64,000 bases of DNA from Thuidium tamariscinum (GCA_947034885.2 OX344750.2:37000821-37064820); one strand, 5' to 3'; shown: positions 1 to 12,085, counted from the first letter of the stretch. Numbers and translations: made by a program. Notes: generated by a model from the sequence alone, not told the origin.

Positions 1-173
1 TAGAGAAATTAGAGAAATGAAGAATGCACAAATTTATTGAAAAAATCAATGGTTTTGGCAGACTGGTAACGTGATGTAGTTGTGACCAACGTTCCCAGAC
101 CCCTTTTCTTGCAATTCATGGAAAAGCTATACCCGCAAGAAAGGGGAGCTATTTCCGCGAAGTTCACTTTTTT

Positions 174-218
174 CCAGTAAAAAACGTTGTATAAAACTGG
201 AAAAAAAAATTGGCAATT
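174..218 (+). repeat. candidate terminal inverted repeat, 3' end of the hAT-like element
   Basis: It holds TATAAAACTGG at 190-200 and ATTGGCAATT at 209-218, matched in inverted orientation near 4862-4890. It lies downstream of the transposase 3' end. Confidence 0.4.
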
Positions 219-470
219 CGTCTACAAATTTTTTTTCTGTTAGTGGCCATTTGCGACCCCACACAGATTTTGGGAGATGAATACTGGCTATTATTGGTGG
301 TTTTTTGTCTTAAGGCATGCGAAAATATTCTTGAAAATCTCAAAAATTGGCTAATAGAACATATTGTTGGGTGTGGGACGTTGTGTCCAATTAACTTGTG
401 CACATTGACTCACTTTCAAAGCTTAAGTAATTTCTGAATTTGTTTAAGTGATTTTGGAATGTCACTGACA

Positions 471-530
471 ACTGACAAGGGGATTGAACCCTTCTTGCCT
501 ATGGCAAGACTGCCTATATGCAGTGTCAGT
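471..530 (-). other. perfect 60-nt cloverleaf (four-way junction), tRNA-like T arm
   Basis: Read on the minus strand, four perfect stems abut without linkers: outer ACTGAC/GTCAGT (530-525 with 476-471), then ACTGC/GCAGT with a 6-nt loop, CTTGC/GCAAG with a 5-nt loop, and AAGGG-TTCAATC-CCCTT with a 7-nt loop. The last arm fits the tRNA T arm and B-box consensus. The D-loop-like loop is too short and U33 is missing, so it is not a normal tRNA. It lies inside the hAT-like element, 3' of the transposase. It could be a tRNA-derived relic or a transposon structural element. Confidence 0.45.
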
Positions 531-861
531 GATCTGCAAACACAACAAACAAGCAACATTAGCATGAAGTTAGAACTTAAAAAAAAGTTGTGCCAAGCCG
601 CCCTATTGCAGCACCATCCGAGCTCCAAGTTCACAGCGCCTCGCCCAGTAGCCTTGGCGTTGCAGCAGCACTCCAGCACTCTAGCAGGTACAAGAAAAAA
701 ATCCACCATTCTTCAAACACGAGAACTTATCCCGTGCAGCAAAATCTTGATGTCAAGGTCAAAATAAGCTCAAAAGCTTGCAAAACCTCATGAAAACTAA
801 AGTAAACATAGAATGCAAAGGATCCTAAAAGTAGGGATAGGATACTAATCTCAAGGCCAAC

Positions 862-3839
862 TCACACGTCCCCTTGCCTGCCGACCTTCACGGCAGCCCT
901 CCAAGAGTTAATCGCTTCTTTATACAGGAAATCTTCAAGAGTGAAATATTTTTGGCCGAACATACGCACGACAAGGGGAAGGTGCTTCCCCAACCTATTT
1001 CTATGGCATGACTTCAAGAACTTTAAACTCGAAAAACACCTTTTGTCTTCAAGAGACCCGAGGACCAAGCAACACCCGATCTCCGCGACCTTAAAATACT
1101 CTGAAATCAATTTACAGAGATGCCATGATTGAGAAAGTCGGCGCCAGAGCTTTATCACCAGGTTCACGTCCAGTGGTGGGCCGCAAGCCAGCTCACAGTT
1201 GGCTTTCATTGTGATTTTAAATAAACCTTACTGCAGGTCGAGATTGGAAGCACTCAACATTTCCGGGGCAGTAAGAGGGTGGCCGTCTTCCGTGAAAGAG
1301 CGGCCACTGTTCACGAGCCTGGCCTCACAGTAAAACTTTTTAAGAATCCCCAAATGGTGCGAGAAGCTCGCCTCGGCTCCATCTTGCCTCCAATATTGCA
1401 GGTATATGATGCCAAAAGCATCCAGAAGATCCTGCTGCAGAAAACGTTGATCGAACTCTGTGCACAATGAGTGAGCTATGTCTGCGCCAAAGCCGCAAAA
1501 AACAGAATCAGTTCCTCATTCAAACTAAATTACAAGACAGTTTGAACTTCCAAATGAGAGCATTTCAAAACAGACTAACTTATCTATTTCAACTTGAACA
1601 CTTACAAGTTAACACATTCATACACATTCAAACACATTCAAACACTTCATTACATTCTAAACATTGTAAAGAACAAATTAAAAAAAAAATGGGGAAAAGA
1701 TAAACATATAAAAGCAACTTAAACACATTCAAATACTTTAATCACATTCTAAACTGTATAAGCAAGCAAAGAGGAAAAAAAATGGGAAAGTATAAACACA
1801 TTTACATACCTTAATCACATTCTAAACTATATAAGGAAGCAAAGACAAAAAAAAAATGGAGAAAGTTAAAAGAAAACCACACCTGCAAACTCCCGTTCAA
1901 TATTGTCCTGTACACGATGGAAATCTTGTTGAGTTACAAAAATATGTTGGCCAGTTTGTTTGTCATGGCAGCGGCCATAGACCTTTATAATAGACAAATC
2001 AAACAATAGATGTGCAAGTCCCGTATCGCCAGGTATCTCCTTCCATTGCAGAGGTACTAGTTTGCTTTGAAGAGAGATGATGTCATTGTAAGCAGGAAAG
2101 TCGGCCTTGTTGAAGGCAGAAGCACCATCGATGAAAAGTCTTGCCAACTCACTTTGGCACACTTTAATCGCTTGCATGAAATCACAAACGAAAATGTCTC
2201 TGGCCTGAGAAAGCTTTATCAAAGAGTACACTGCATTCACCAAAGGAATGAACAAAGCCAGTGACAGAACAACTTCGATATCAGCAAGCAAGTCGAAGTT
2301 ATCGGCAGCCCTAGGGACTGACTTGTGGCCAGGACCAGGCGTCATATCAATGCTCATTTTTAGAAGCAGAGTGTTGTACTCAACCAAGATCCGTTGCGCT
2401 GGACTCCTCATGGATATCCAACGCGTTTCTACATTACGAAGCATCTTTGCTCCCTTAGTTTCCATGAGATTTGCGAGCTTTTGCAGCTCAGCATGTCATT
2501 TGCTACTGCGGCAGAAGTATGAGTAGATGGACTGGAAAAGCCCCTCAAGTCTAGAGACCATGTGATATGTGGAGAGAGTCTCCACAATCAAATTTATCCT
2601 ATGGCTCACACAACTAGCTCCCAACAAGAAGGGAGCCCATTTCTCTCGGATTTGTACTGTGACGCCATTTTTGGAGCCCTGGAAAGTACTAACTCCATCG
2701 GCTCTAAAACAGACAAGTTTGGAAGCAATTTCCATATGGCTCAGACCTCCCTCTTTTACCAATGCGGCCATAATAACAATAGTGAGCTGGTCCGCAGTCC
2801 CACCGTCACTCAAACAGGACAAGTACAGCAAATGCGGCAGTCTCTCCCAACTCTCAACGGCATACACATGGACACAAATCCAACTAGTATTGTCTACAGC
2901 AGAAACCTCATCTGCAGAAATGGAGAGGAACTTAGCAGACTGCACAACATACTTCAAGGCAGATAGAACACAACCATGCAAATGCTCACTCATTTCCCAC
3001 CCAGTACTTTCGGACCAATGCTTCCTAGGCAAGTTTTTGACCTTCAAGTGTCTAAGCAAAAACTGTTCTCTCTCATAATCACAAAGAAGATGACCATGAC
3101 TGAGAACTTGAAAGAGTGTAGAAAATTGAACTTCCTTCCGCTTAAACTCGCCCTCCACACCTGCACACAATTGATCAGCCACACTACCACCTTGTTTCTG
3201 AGCGGCCCAGAGTTTGCACATTTTGACGTGCTTGCAGTCGTCCTTCATGAAACAGTCGCCCTTCTTAAGGTGCGGTAGGGGCACTCCATCTTCCCGGCAT
3301 ACTCGTTTGCCCTCATGTTTCTCCAGATTATCAGCCTTTGGGACGAGAATCTTCTTCCACCCTGTGATCGCTGTACAGCTCAGGCAAATGACACCAGACA
3401 AATCTCCATTTGAATCAAACTACCCCTCCGCCCAAGCGAACTTGCACGCCTATACTTCTTGCCATCGTCTATTGATGGTGCTTGGTGAAATTTTCACCCT
3501 CTTGCGCTGTAAGTTTCCAGCACCTCCCTTCTCCTTCTTTCGTTTAACACAACGATCATCATCGCTGAGCACATCGCAGGGAAGATCGACAGCCTCGACA
3601 GGATCGGCAACTGGCGACACAACGGTCTCTTCGGAAGGCAGATCGCGAAGTGAAGGTTGGAAGACAGATTGCGACAAGCGCGTCTCCGAAACATGGGTCA
3701 CTTCGAGCTCCAACATGCCCATTGCCAAGTCATCGTGAGCGTTGGAGTTTGGCAAAACATATTTGCCAATGCCGTTCACATTCCGACTAGAACCAAATGC
3801 GCGGACGGGGAAATTCTCAGGAAGCTTCAACTTCGGCAT
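862..3839 (-). pseudogene. hAT-family transposase (BED-like zinc finger, hAT dimerisation domain), four premature stops
   Basis: The frame begins at ATG 3839 (MPKLKLPENFPVRAFG) and runs about 858 codons to the TGA at 862-864, with one intron. It is one continuous frame apart from in-frame stops at 3450-3452 (TAG, codon 130), 3420-3422 (TAG, codon 140), 2496-2498 (TGA, codon 448) and 1228-1230 (TAA, codon 737). In order it shows a BED-like finger (CxxC then H-x4-C, about residues 150-182), a DDE-type core with SISADEV (D310) and CFRADGVSTF (D381), a CVSHRINLIVETLS motif, NVETRWISM, and a C-terminal hAT dimerisation region (LISEYFKVAEI, VLGSLEDKRCFSSL). The intron is 1482-1882: donor G|GTGTGG, acceptor GCGCAG|A. 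Splicing it joins EREFA to DIAHSLC in frame. The family would cut and paste its own element; this copy cannot encode full-length protein. I infer a recently dead autonomous element; a domesticated gene is less likely given four stops. Confidence 0.85.
1620..1860. repeat. imperfect tandem repeat in the transposase intron
   Basis: About three degenerate units of 74-93 bp, each with an ACACATTC..ACATTCTAAAC block, an AGCAAGCAAAGA-like block and an A-run followed by ATGGG (1681-1694, 1775-1786, 1848-1860). Confidence 0.6.
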
Positions 3840-4861
3840 TGTGATCTGTGGGACCTGCCCAACACACCCACAAAAACCCCAAACAGTACCAAGAAACAAG
3901 TACGTCGAATAGCAGAAGCAACAATGCACAATTGGAAATGAAAACTGCACCAAAATAACAAACACGTTCAGCAACAAAAGCAAGATCGAAAACAAAGAAT
4001 TGAAAACAAAAGGCGTAGAAGGAACCAGATCAGAGACGAAAGAGCGATTGCAGCGCTTGTGAGTTGTAAAAGACAAGATGCGATTACCAAACGAAAGACC
4101 CCTTATATGCAGTGGCATCCGAAGCTTCCATCGCCAGCGCGCCGCCTTGGCGAAGGACCGATCCATGAAGCCAGTAACGACATTCACGCCTTCACGGCAA
4201 CAAGCCTCAAGAACACAAAGGTAGCTTCAGTTTCTGACTCTGAGTTCTCTCAGAGTCTCAGATTTTCACTCTACGAGTCTGCGATCTGCGCTTCTGCAGT
4301 TCTGCACTGCCACCAAAATCGGGAATTCTCAAGCACCAGCGTTTTCAGCCTCCAATTCGAAAGTGCAATGAATGCAATTTGAAACAAAGAGAAATTGCGC
4401 GCCTCCAATTCCTTCATCGCAACCCAGAAGTGGCACGTTGGAAGCTTGAAATCAAACGCGAGAAGATGCCAATTTCAAATAGGCATCAAAGAATAACTGA
4501 AGCAAGGCGGCCAGCCGGCCATACTGAACAAGAGACGTACAGCGCCATTAATGCGAAATCAGGGCATCCTCTAGCAATCAAGGGAGCAAGCTTGCTAATG
4601 AGGGCAAATACAGACAGCACGCCCACTAAACCCTAGCCGCTAATCAGGCCGCTCGGATGTCGCCGGGTGCAGAAAAATCGGTGGCGGAGGGAGCGCCAGC
4701 GCGATCGCTGGATGACGAATGGAGCGGATGAATGCTAGAAGTTCTATGGATGGAAAGGTGGTCTGGCCAATGAGGGCACATTTCGGTGTGTACTTTGGCT
4801 CAAAATCCAATTTTGCAAAAAAAAATTGCCATATGCAATTAGCACCCCATTTTTTTGGTTG
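3840..4861 (-). other. 5' flank of the transposase inside the hAT-like element
   Basis: More GC-rich than the surroundings (4620-4730 especially). No conserved protein is visible in either direction; short open frames here have no recognisable motif. It is probably the leader or promoter of the transposase. Confidence 0.3.
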
Positions 4862-4903
4862 AAATCTGGCAAATTTTAGCCAGTTTTATAAACGCTAGTT
4901 GTG
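4862..4903 (-). repeat. candidate terminal inverted repeat, 5' end of the hAT-like element
   Basis: The reverse complement reads CACAACTAGCGTTTATAAAA then CTGG. Its 11-bp core is identical to 190-200. Outside it lies ACTTTGCT, the possible target duplication. Confidence 0.4.
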
Positions 4904-4911
4904 ACTTTGCT

Positions 4912-5807
4912 AGGAGAAAAAAAAACTCATAGAAGGAAATATCAATGACTTTATGTTACTTTTTGAAACAAATGTTATATGATGTGCACTTTTAACAATT
5001 AATAGGGTGTTTTTGGTTTAAGGTTTTATTTTTGAGCTTTTTGCTTGGCAAAAGAGTAAGGATTTGGTTGGTGTGATTCATTTTTTAATTTTGTTTGAAT
5101 TGTACATCATGATTTTGTTTTTTTGTATTTGAATTGCTTGGATCCATTCCATTTTATATTATTATGAAAAACAAATTCTAACGTTAATGTGAATGATAAA
5201 TTTATTGCAATGCTATGGCTTGTTTAGACCACTGTGATCTAAGGTTAAGATTTCATTTTTACAATATATTTGAAATCAACCTTATCAAATTTGCCTATAT
5301 CATAATTTATTCTTTTCTTTAGTATATTATAAAGATTTGTGACTATAGATATTCTATTTATTATGGTGTTTGAGATACTTAATTCAAATCAAGAATTGCT
5401 TCATTCCATTTTATCATTTTAAGTTTTATTTGGAAACTGCAACTTTCAAATGAGAAATTCAATTTGACCTTCTTATTCTATATTCCTATTATAAAAAAAT
5501 CTCTATATTGTTGATCAATGTGGCAAATCACAATTGGTTTGGTGAAAAATGTAATTGTTATAGTTTTATAGCAATACAAGCAAAAATAATTTGTTTTGTG
5601 GAAGAAAAATTCTAGGTGATTTGTAAAATGTTTATAAAAAGAAAATCAAGACTAATTTCTATATCTACATCTATTGGAATACATACTTTTGGATTGAGAT
5701 AGACAACAACAATGGATATTTTGAAAATTCCAAATATTTGATAGTTCTTAGGCATTGCAATAAATAGGGGTTAATTGTCATTAATTTCTTAAAAAAACAA
5801 GTGACCT
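4912..5807. other. AT-rich intergenic DNA
   Basis: No gene seen. At 5767-5774 GGGG is followed by TTAA, resembling the right end of a TTAA-family element (see 11181-12085), but no partner left end was found. Confidence 0.4.
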
Positions 5808-5860
5808 TTAACCCCTAAAATTCCATTGTTCCCTCCAATAAGAAAATAAAATTTGAGGAT
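5808..5860. mobile_element. end of a TTAA-family element (partial)
   Basis: TTAA (5808-5811) then CCCCTAAA and CATTGTTCCCTCC match, in inverse orientation, the right end of the element at 11181-12085. The opposite end is not clear; it may have been lost where another element starts at 6712. Confidence 0.45.
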
Positions 5861-6711
5861 GTTCTCTTAAACTCAATTTTTGATGAACTTTTTTGGAACT
5901 TTTTTGTAAGATAGAAAAACTTATCAACTTTCTAGAAATATAATTTTTATTTTAATTGATGCTTGGGAGCAATAATGAATTTGGTAGGTAGAAAAGAAAG
6001 TCATTAAAATTTAAAATAAAGTCGTTTTAATTTTTTTCATACATTATTTTTTTTTTACATGAATATTTTTTTTAAATGTACTTTAGTATGTTGTTATATA
6101 TCAATTCAATTTGCTGTATACAAAAGTTGAAGGAAACTCACATTTATTCAAAAACTGACCTATATAGGATTTATTTTCAAGCTCAATTTTGACATTTTTT
6201 CAAAAACAAAAAGTTCCATAAAGATAACTTTGATTGTTAGAATAATCTTACTATTGGGATTTTTGTATCTTAATTCCATCTTAGAACTATTGATGGTTTA
6301 GTTTCTTTTACTATAAATCATGTAACTTCTCCTATTTAATAAAATTTAAAAGAATGAAAATCACATTATGTTCTGAATTTTGATTATTTCTAGAGTTTCA
6401 AATCAATTCTTCATTATAAAAAATTTAAAGTCAAATTTATTTAGCACAAAAATTTACAGTCAAAGGGCTTCAAAGTAAACTCATAAACTAGTTTGTCATG
6501 GTGTTATAAAATACAATTTCTTTATCTTGAACTCATTTATCTTGCAATCTACAACATCAAAGTGTCTTCATTTTTTTGGAGCACATTTTTATACTAGTCT
6601 AGTGCAATATCCTATATTTAGGTATACAAAAATGCCATTAAACTGTTTTTGTACTCTTTTTAATACAAATAATAGCCTAATATGACCAAAAAAATCACCT
6701 TTGGTCTTTAA

Positions 6712-7343
6712 ACCCTAAATGCCCAAGGCCTTTTTTGAGCTTCTTAGAATTTGTTTGAAATTGAGCAAAAAGTCTACATTTTCATCATTTCCATCAAATT
6801 CTTTTGAATGTAACCATACAAATTTAAACTAAACATCTTAGAGATCGCATGAAAAAAAGAAGACAAAGTACAATAACACTTATGGATTAAAAGATTATAA
6901 TGTTTGATCATGAAGGTGTTAAAGAATTTCTCTTTTCACATGTCAAAATCTAAAGAGTTGGTTACCAAAGAAAAAGGTAAAAAGGCATAATATGCATAAT
7001 CCCAATCAATTTATGACTCCTCAATATGTACTTTTTAATTTTTTAAATGAAACTTTTACGTGATTATTTCTCTAGATCTAGTGTATTTAAGGTTGATTTC
7101 TAAAAGCCCTTTACACTAGAAAATCAAGATTTACAATGGACATCCTTGCACAAAATCTTGAATAGAAAAATCCAAGGAGGAATCATAATCATTCATTTTC
7201 AAAAATCAAAATTTTGATGCTAAAATTAGACTTAGAAAAAAGATTAAAAAAAATAAAAACTATTATAATAGTAAGTTGATTAAATTTTATTTAACTTCAA
7301 AGTGTTGTTAATACCAAAATTTGATGCCTTGAACATTTAGGGA
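6712..7343. mobile_element. TTAA-family MITE, 632 bp
   Basis: The left end ACCCTAAATGCCCAAGGCC follows TTAA (6708-6711). The right end in reverse complement reads TCCCTAAATGTTCAAGGCA and is followed by TTAG, a degraded TTAA. The right half shares sequence with the inverted copy at 25369-25680. No coding capacity. Confidence 0.6.
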
Positions 7344-7859
7344 TTAGGAATTAAATGTTGTTAGATACCAGAGCTTGTATAATTTAACAATAGTTGGTCG
7401 TGCATTACTACACTATGCCTCCTTTTAGTTTGTGAACCTTAACTGTAAGTGTTGCTACCTCTAAACATTCTGAGGTTATGAAATTAGCATTGACAAACCA
7501 AGATATACTCTAGATGGATTTTTGTAGTATTGATGTGAGATTTAGCAATTGCATTTGGAAAAAATTTATTGCAATTAGATACATAAGTTCTAAGATAAAA
7601 TTTTGTAGTTATGATACTGCAAAGAAATCCAAAGTAAAGTGAAATAAATATTTTTGCATTTTATGTTGCCATCTATGTAAATAGAAAAATAAAATACAAA
7701 CCTTATAGCATGAAAAAGCAGCACCTTTTGCATTTTTTGAAATGTAGAACAACCTCCCACCTTGTAAGCGTTGACCAAGTTTCTAACAAGGAAAACACTT
7801 GTAGAGATAAATTGAAGCCCTTTAGAAATCTGGAGGAAAGATATAACTCACTTTATATA

Positions 7860-8132
7860 AGGTAGGTACACCCAAAAGCGCCAGTTTCTCTAGTGTGCCT
7901 AGTTCCTGTTATTATGTTGTTCAGATTTTTTTTACAGTCTTGTTGGTGAGTGAAAGCATGTTCCAACGCACCAAAGAACAATGGATTTGGATACCGTATG
8001 CAAAAGTTATTAACAATCACAGTGTGTTTCTGAAAGCGCCATCTACAGTCTGGGTACATGACTGATTTTGAAAATCTATGCACGTTGTACAGAGCGCTTT
8101 AAGGTCAGGTGCCATTTTGGGTGTACCTACCT
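7860..8132. mobile_element. Tc1/mariner (Stowaway-like) MITE, 273 bp
   Basis: Perfect inverted ends of 18 bp, AGGTAGGTACACCCAAAA, with TA immediately outside each (7858-7859, 8133-8134). GCGCC motifs sit just inside. The short minus-strand open frame across it has no transposase motif. The TA target is typical of Tc1/mariner-derived MITEs. Confidence 0.75.
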
Positions 8133-8134
8133 TA

Positions 8135-9302
8135 TCTAACAAGAGATACAATAAGGAGATAATAATGTTACATTATCAAGTACAAAATATCATGAGTTTT
8201 ATAATTAATTAATTAAACCCCTAAAAAACCTAGTGGTCATTAAATGACGAATCAAAAAATTCAAATAGGTTACTATAAATTTCAAATCAATCTTTCTAGA
8301 ATTTTAATACAAGGTGTGGACATGTATTACCTTGTTGGGAGTATAATTGTTATTTTGATGAGGTGCTTGGGTAAAAAGTCACAATGCTCAAAGTTTTTTG
8401 AGCAAGGTAGGCAGGGCTTCAATGGATAATTGGATTATATGTACAAGACTCCTCTTCTACCTTTGAAATTTGGTAGGTATATAACTAATACCATATAAAA
8501 TGCAATTGTCCAAAAAAAAATTATGAGTAGTGCAAAAATTTCTCTCTATGAAGAGTCAAAGCTTATTGACCTTCAAATTTTCTAACTATGTACATTATGG
8601 TTTTCAATCTTCGTTACCAAAGTTTTTGTAATTTTTTCCACTCATTTCTTTGCTTAATAATATTGTATACATTTTGTCTTAATGATTAGTAGTTAACACT
8701 ATAAGAAACTTGCATTTTTAGTGTTGTTTTCAAAAAAGGTATTTAGCACATTTTTGAGACATCATGTGTTTAGTGATGAATGATTACACTGCTACAGGAG
8801 TGTGGATTTGATGTGGTGTTGCACAAAATGTGTGGCTAAGTTGGAGAACAAATAGATGTCATCATAAATAGACATATTTAAGGTGATGTTTGGAAAAACA
8901 AGTTCATGTCTTTTTGTAACAACCCCCAAAAAATAGATTGCTATGTTTGTAAGAAGTCCATTTTGACTATGGATAAATTAATAAAAAATACTATGGTCTA
9001 TCGTAAACTATTAATCATGTGTGAAAAATTTAGAGAAAGAATAGCCACATGGTATACTTTGCAAAAAAAGGGAAATGAATGGATGCATAGCATGAATGAA
9101 AAGAGATAATCTTTATACAATTGGAGTGGTAGGAAAAAACAATTTATATGGAATATGTAAAGCAACAATTGTATTTAGTGGAAAATGTCTAAAACAACAT
9201 CTACTTGTCTAAATCAACATTTAGATGTCAAAAACAATGTCGACATGTACATTGTACAATGGTCAAGTTGCCAAGTTCTAGTTATTCCATATCTTTGTCT
9301 CA
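8135..9302. other. AT-rich intergenic DNA with a lone CACTA-type end
   Basis: No gene seen. At 8697-8712 CACTATAAGAAACTTG matches the terminus of the CACTA foldback at 39668, but no partner end was found nearby. Confidence 0.35.
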
Positions 9303-9318
9303 TGATGAACATAGCAAG

Positions 9319-10166
9319 AGTGCTATTTTGTGAGCCTTAGAGCATGAGCCTTAGAGCGTGTCTAAGCATGTAAGCTTATGAGCCTCTAATTTTTGGTGAA
9401 ATTTTTGGTGATTTTTAGGATGTGGACCTATTACTGTGCTTTAGGATTTTAGGATTTTTATAGATAGTAACTCCTTGTAGAATTTGAAACTTGTGACTTT
9501 CAAAACTCTTTTTTTCCAGAAACATTTTAAAAAAATTTCAAATTTTTTTTCAATTTTTTTTCCCTTTTTTCATTTCTTTTGCAACTCTGCCACCTTCAAA
9601 AATCCCTTTTGATATCGAGAAGTTCCAAGGAGGTAGATGGGATTGGAGCTCTCAAAACTTATGTTTTCATGTTTTCAAATTTTTATTTTTATTTTTTTTG
9701 TAATTGTGTCATTAGTTAACTTTTTTTGCAACTTTGTCACCCCTTACATACTTCTCTCAGTACTGAGAGATCAATTGGTAGATGATGGAGTCGTGAAAAA
9801 AATTTGAAAAAAATTTGAAAAAAACAAACCTTTCTTGGTACTAAAAGCCCCCTTATTGGGTTTGGGATTTTGAACCTCAAAAAAAATTTCAAAATTTCAA
9901 AAAAATATTTGGAAGGTATTGAGAGGCCCCTTGGAGATACTAGGGTTTGAAATCTTAAAATTTATTAACCACACTTCCATGGTCATAGGTCCACAATCAT
10001 AGGGCTGAAATTTTGCTTTAAATAGATTTTTTTTAAATGACTTCACTTTTCTCTCTTTTGGCCAAAAAAAATCAAAACTTTTTTTGGTTGAAGTTCTCCG
10101 CTCACAAGATTTATGCTCACAGCTCTCACGCTCATGCTTTTAAGCTCATGCTCACAAACTAGCATT
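9319..10166. mobile_element. non-autonomous DNA transposon with imperfect inverted ends, about 850 bp
   Basis: Left end AGTGCTATTTTGTGAGC against AATGCTAGTTTGTGAGC at the right end in reverse complement (15 of 17 match). Subterminal GAGC/AGCATGAGC blocks also pair. TGATGAACA occurs at 9303-9311 and 10169-10177; this 9-bp direct repeat would suit a Mutator-like element, though it is offset by 7 bp at the left and 2 bp at the right. The superfamily is uncertain. Confidence 0.55.
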
Positions 10167-10177
10167 GTTGATGAACA

Positions 10178-11176
10178 CATAATGGATATAAGCATAGCCT
10201 CTCTACCCTTCATTCTTACTAACTTTCAATGAAGTAATTCCTTCATTTTGCCATTGAAAATTCTTATAATGGTAGATGGTAAGTTTTCTTCAATTCTATT
10301 TGATTTCAATTATTTTGATTGTTCATTTTCTTTCTTTCTTTCTTTTTTGTTGATCTTGCATTGTAGGTAGGATATGCACGAATTGATAATTTTAAAAACA
10401 TCTAATATGACGTCTTGCAAAACACCATTGAAATTCTTAAATGATACAAAACTATGATAACAAGTTATATTACATCAACATAATTTGAGGTCCATGTCCA
10501 CATAATTCGAGGGTCTATGTCAATTTTTTTCCAAGTCTATATTATAGTCCCAATCAAAATGGTCTAAGATGAAAAATCGTCCCACATGACATTGCCTGAT
10601 CCAAAAAGAGTTTATCTAGTGCTTAAGACCCCTCCATATAACCCTTTGTAAAGCTTGTAAGATCCTATTTTATTGAACATTAGAAAAATGCAAGTTGAAA
10701 TCAAGCACATCAACAAGATTTTGGGTGTTTTTTTGCCTATTCGTTGTAATGGATTTTAGGTGACATCAATGTTGATTAAAAACCTATTGGTGCAAAAGCT
10801 TTGACATTTTTTTTCAAATGTTTTTAAATATGTGGGTTTCTTACAATGTAAAAAAGAAGCATTCTTTTATTTTTCTCTCATTGGCTTAAAAAGTGATAGT
10901 TTTTAACAATAGAATGAAGTGAAGACTAAAGTGAGACAAAACTAGGGTCCTTTTTCCTTTGAATAGCAAAAAATTGAAAACTTGGGTTCAAACTCTCTTA
11001 GGGTCAAAATGGACTTCTTTTGAATTTTGTCCGTAGATTTGCTTCCACCCATGAGAAGTCAAGAGCATGCAACATGTGATACTAGGGGGTTGTAACCAAG
11101 CCAAGAATCATGAACTTAGAGCTTAACTCAAGATGAGTTAGTAGATCATAATGCATTTATTGTTGGGGACCACAAC
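10178..11176. other. AT-rich intergenic DNA
   Basis: No gene seen. 10743-10775 resembles part of the CACTA foldback arm (GGATTTTAGGTGACATCAAT), so it may be a relic of that family. Confidence 0.35.
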
Positions 11177-11180
11177 TTAA

Positions 11181-12085
11181 CCCCTAAAGGACCAAGGCCT
11201 TTTTTCTGTCAAAAACCTCTCAAAACTGCCATCTTAGTTGCAATCACCCAAGAAAACAAAAAAAATGATTTTTTAAGAATCTAACCGTAGGATCTTGTAC
11301 TTAACTTGATTGAGATCATGTAGTAAAAATTTCATGAAGTTTGACTGTATAGATTGGAAGATATGATCATTCAAAGTTGGAAATATAAGTTTTTTTGAAC
11401 TCTGGTTTGCAATTTCAGATGACTTTGACTCGCATTTGTGAGAAAACTTCCACTACAGACCTTGAATTTATAATTTTTTGTGTTAAAAAATTGAGTCAAG
11501 AGTCTTGGAAAAAAAATTCACACAAAAAACACTTGATTTAATTATTTAAAAAATTGTTAAGTAGATGTAGGTCTAAGATTGAAAGAAAAACTAAATGATT
11601 AATAACTCTAATATGGGATTTAAATATAATAATCCCAATGGTGAGATTGTTTTAGGAAGTAAACATAACCTTGTCCAACAATTTCTTTTGAAAAATTGTG
11701 AAAATTGCATTCAGAAATGAATCCTATAAGTTATTTTTTCAAGAAATTATTTAGATTGCCCAAAAACAAGATTGTCCATAAGTTTCTCATTATAAGTCCA
11801 AATATAATGAATCAAAGCTTCACAAGTAGGAAAAAATATATTATTTCAGAAAAAAAAATTTACTTTTTGCAAAAAAGAAATTCTGCTCGCCAAATGAAAA
11901 TTTGGGCTTTTTGTAGTATATCTTTTGCACCCGGTCACCAATTGAAATAAAAATTACATTCCCACGAAACTAATCAATTTTTCTATCTTGTGAGAAAGTT
12001 TCAAAAGATTTTATTATAAATTGAAGTCACAAGAACCTGCCCAAAATCCATTTTGTCCCCGGAGGGAACAATGGTCCTTTAGGGG
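11181..12085. mobile_element. TTAA-family MITE, 905 bp
   Basis: TTAA flanks both sides (11177-11180, 12086-12089). The inverted ends share a perfect 14-bp CCCCTAAAGGACCA. The interior is homologous to 16408-17343 (shared AACTGCCAT, AACCGTAGG and ACTGTATAGATTG blocks). No transposase frame. The 81-codon open frame at 11705 is AT-rich and featureless. Confidence 0.75.

Larger units (their letters stand above)
174..4903 (-). mobile_element. hAT-like DNA transposon, decayed, about 4.7 kb
   Basis: The limits are inferred from matching inverted ends. TATAAAACTGG at 190-200 is repeated inverted as CCAGTTTTATA at 4880-4890, each followed inward by an A-rich stretch and an ATT-GC motif. The flanking octamers ACTTTTTT (166-173) and ACTTTGCT (4904-4911) agree at 6 of 8 positions, which fits an aged 8-bp hAT target duplication. 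The interior carries one minus-strand transposase relic. The transposase assignment is firm; the exact ends are tentative. Confidence 0.5.

Noticed and set aside
862-3839. Nonsense codons as evidence of RNA editing or recoding
   Set aside because: U-to-C repair of stops in some plants is organellar; the locus is nuclear with a spliceosomal intron, and simple decay explains it.
3450-4187. Frame extending upstream of the transposase ATG with a hydrophobic stretch
   Set aside because: The N-terminal part before residue MPKLKLPEN is low-complexity leader translation; homology-like coding begins at 3839.
7853-8083. 76-codon minus-strand frame across the 7860-8132 MITE
   Set aside because: No mariner transposase motif; the element is too short to be autonomous.
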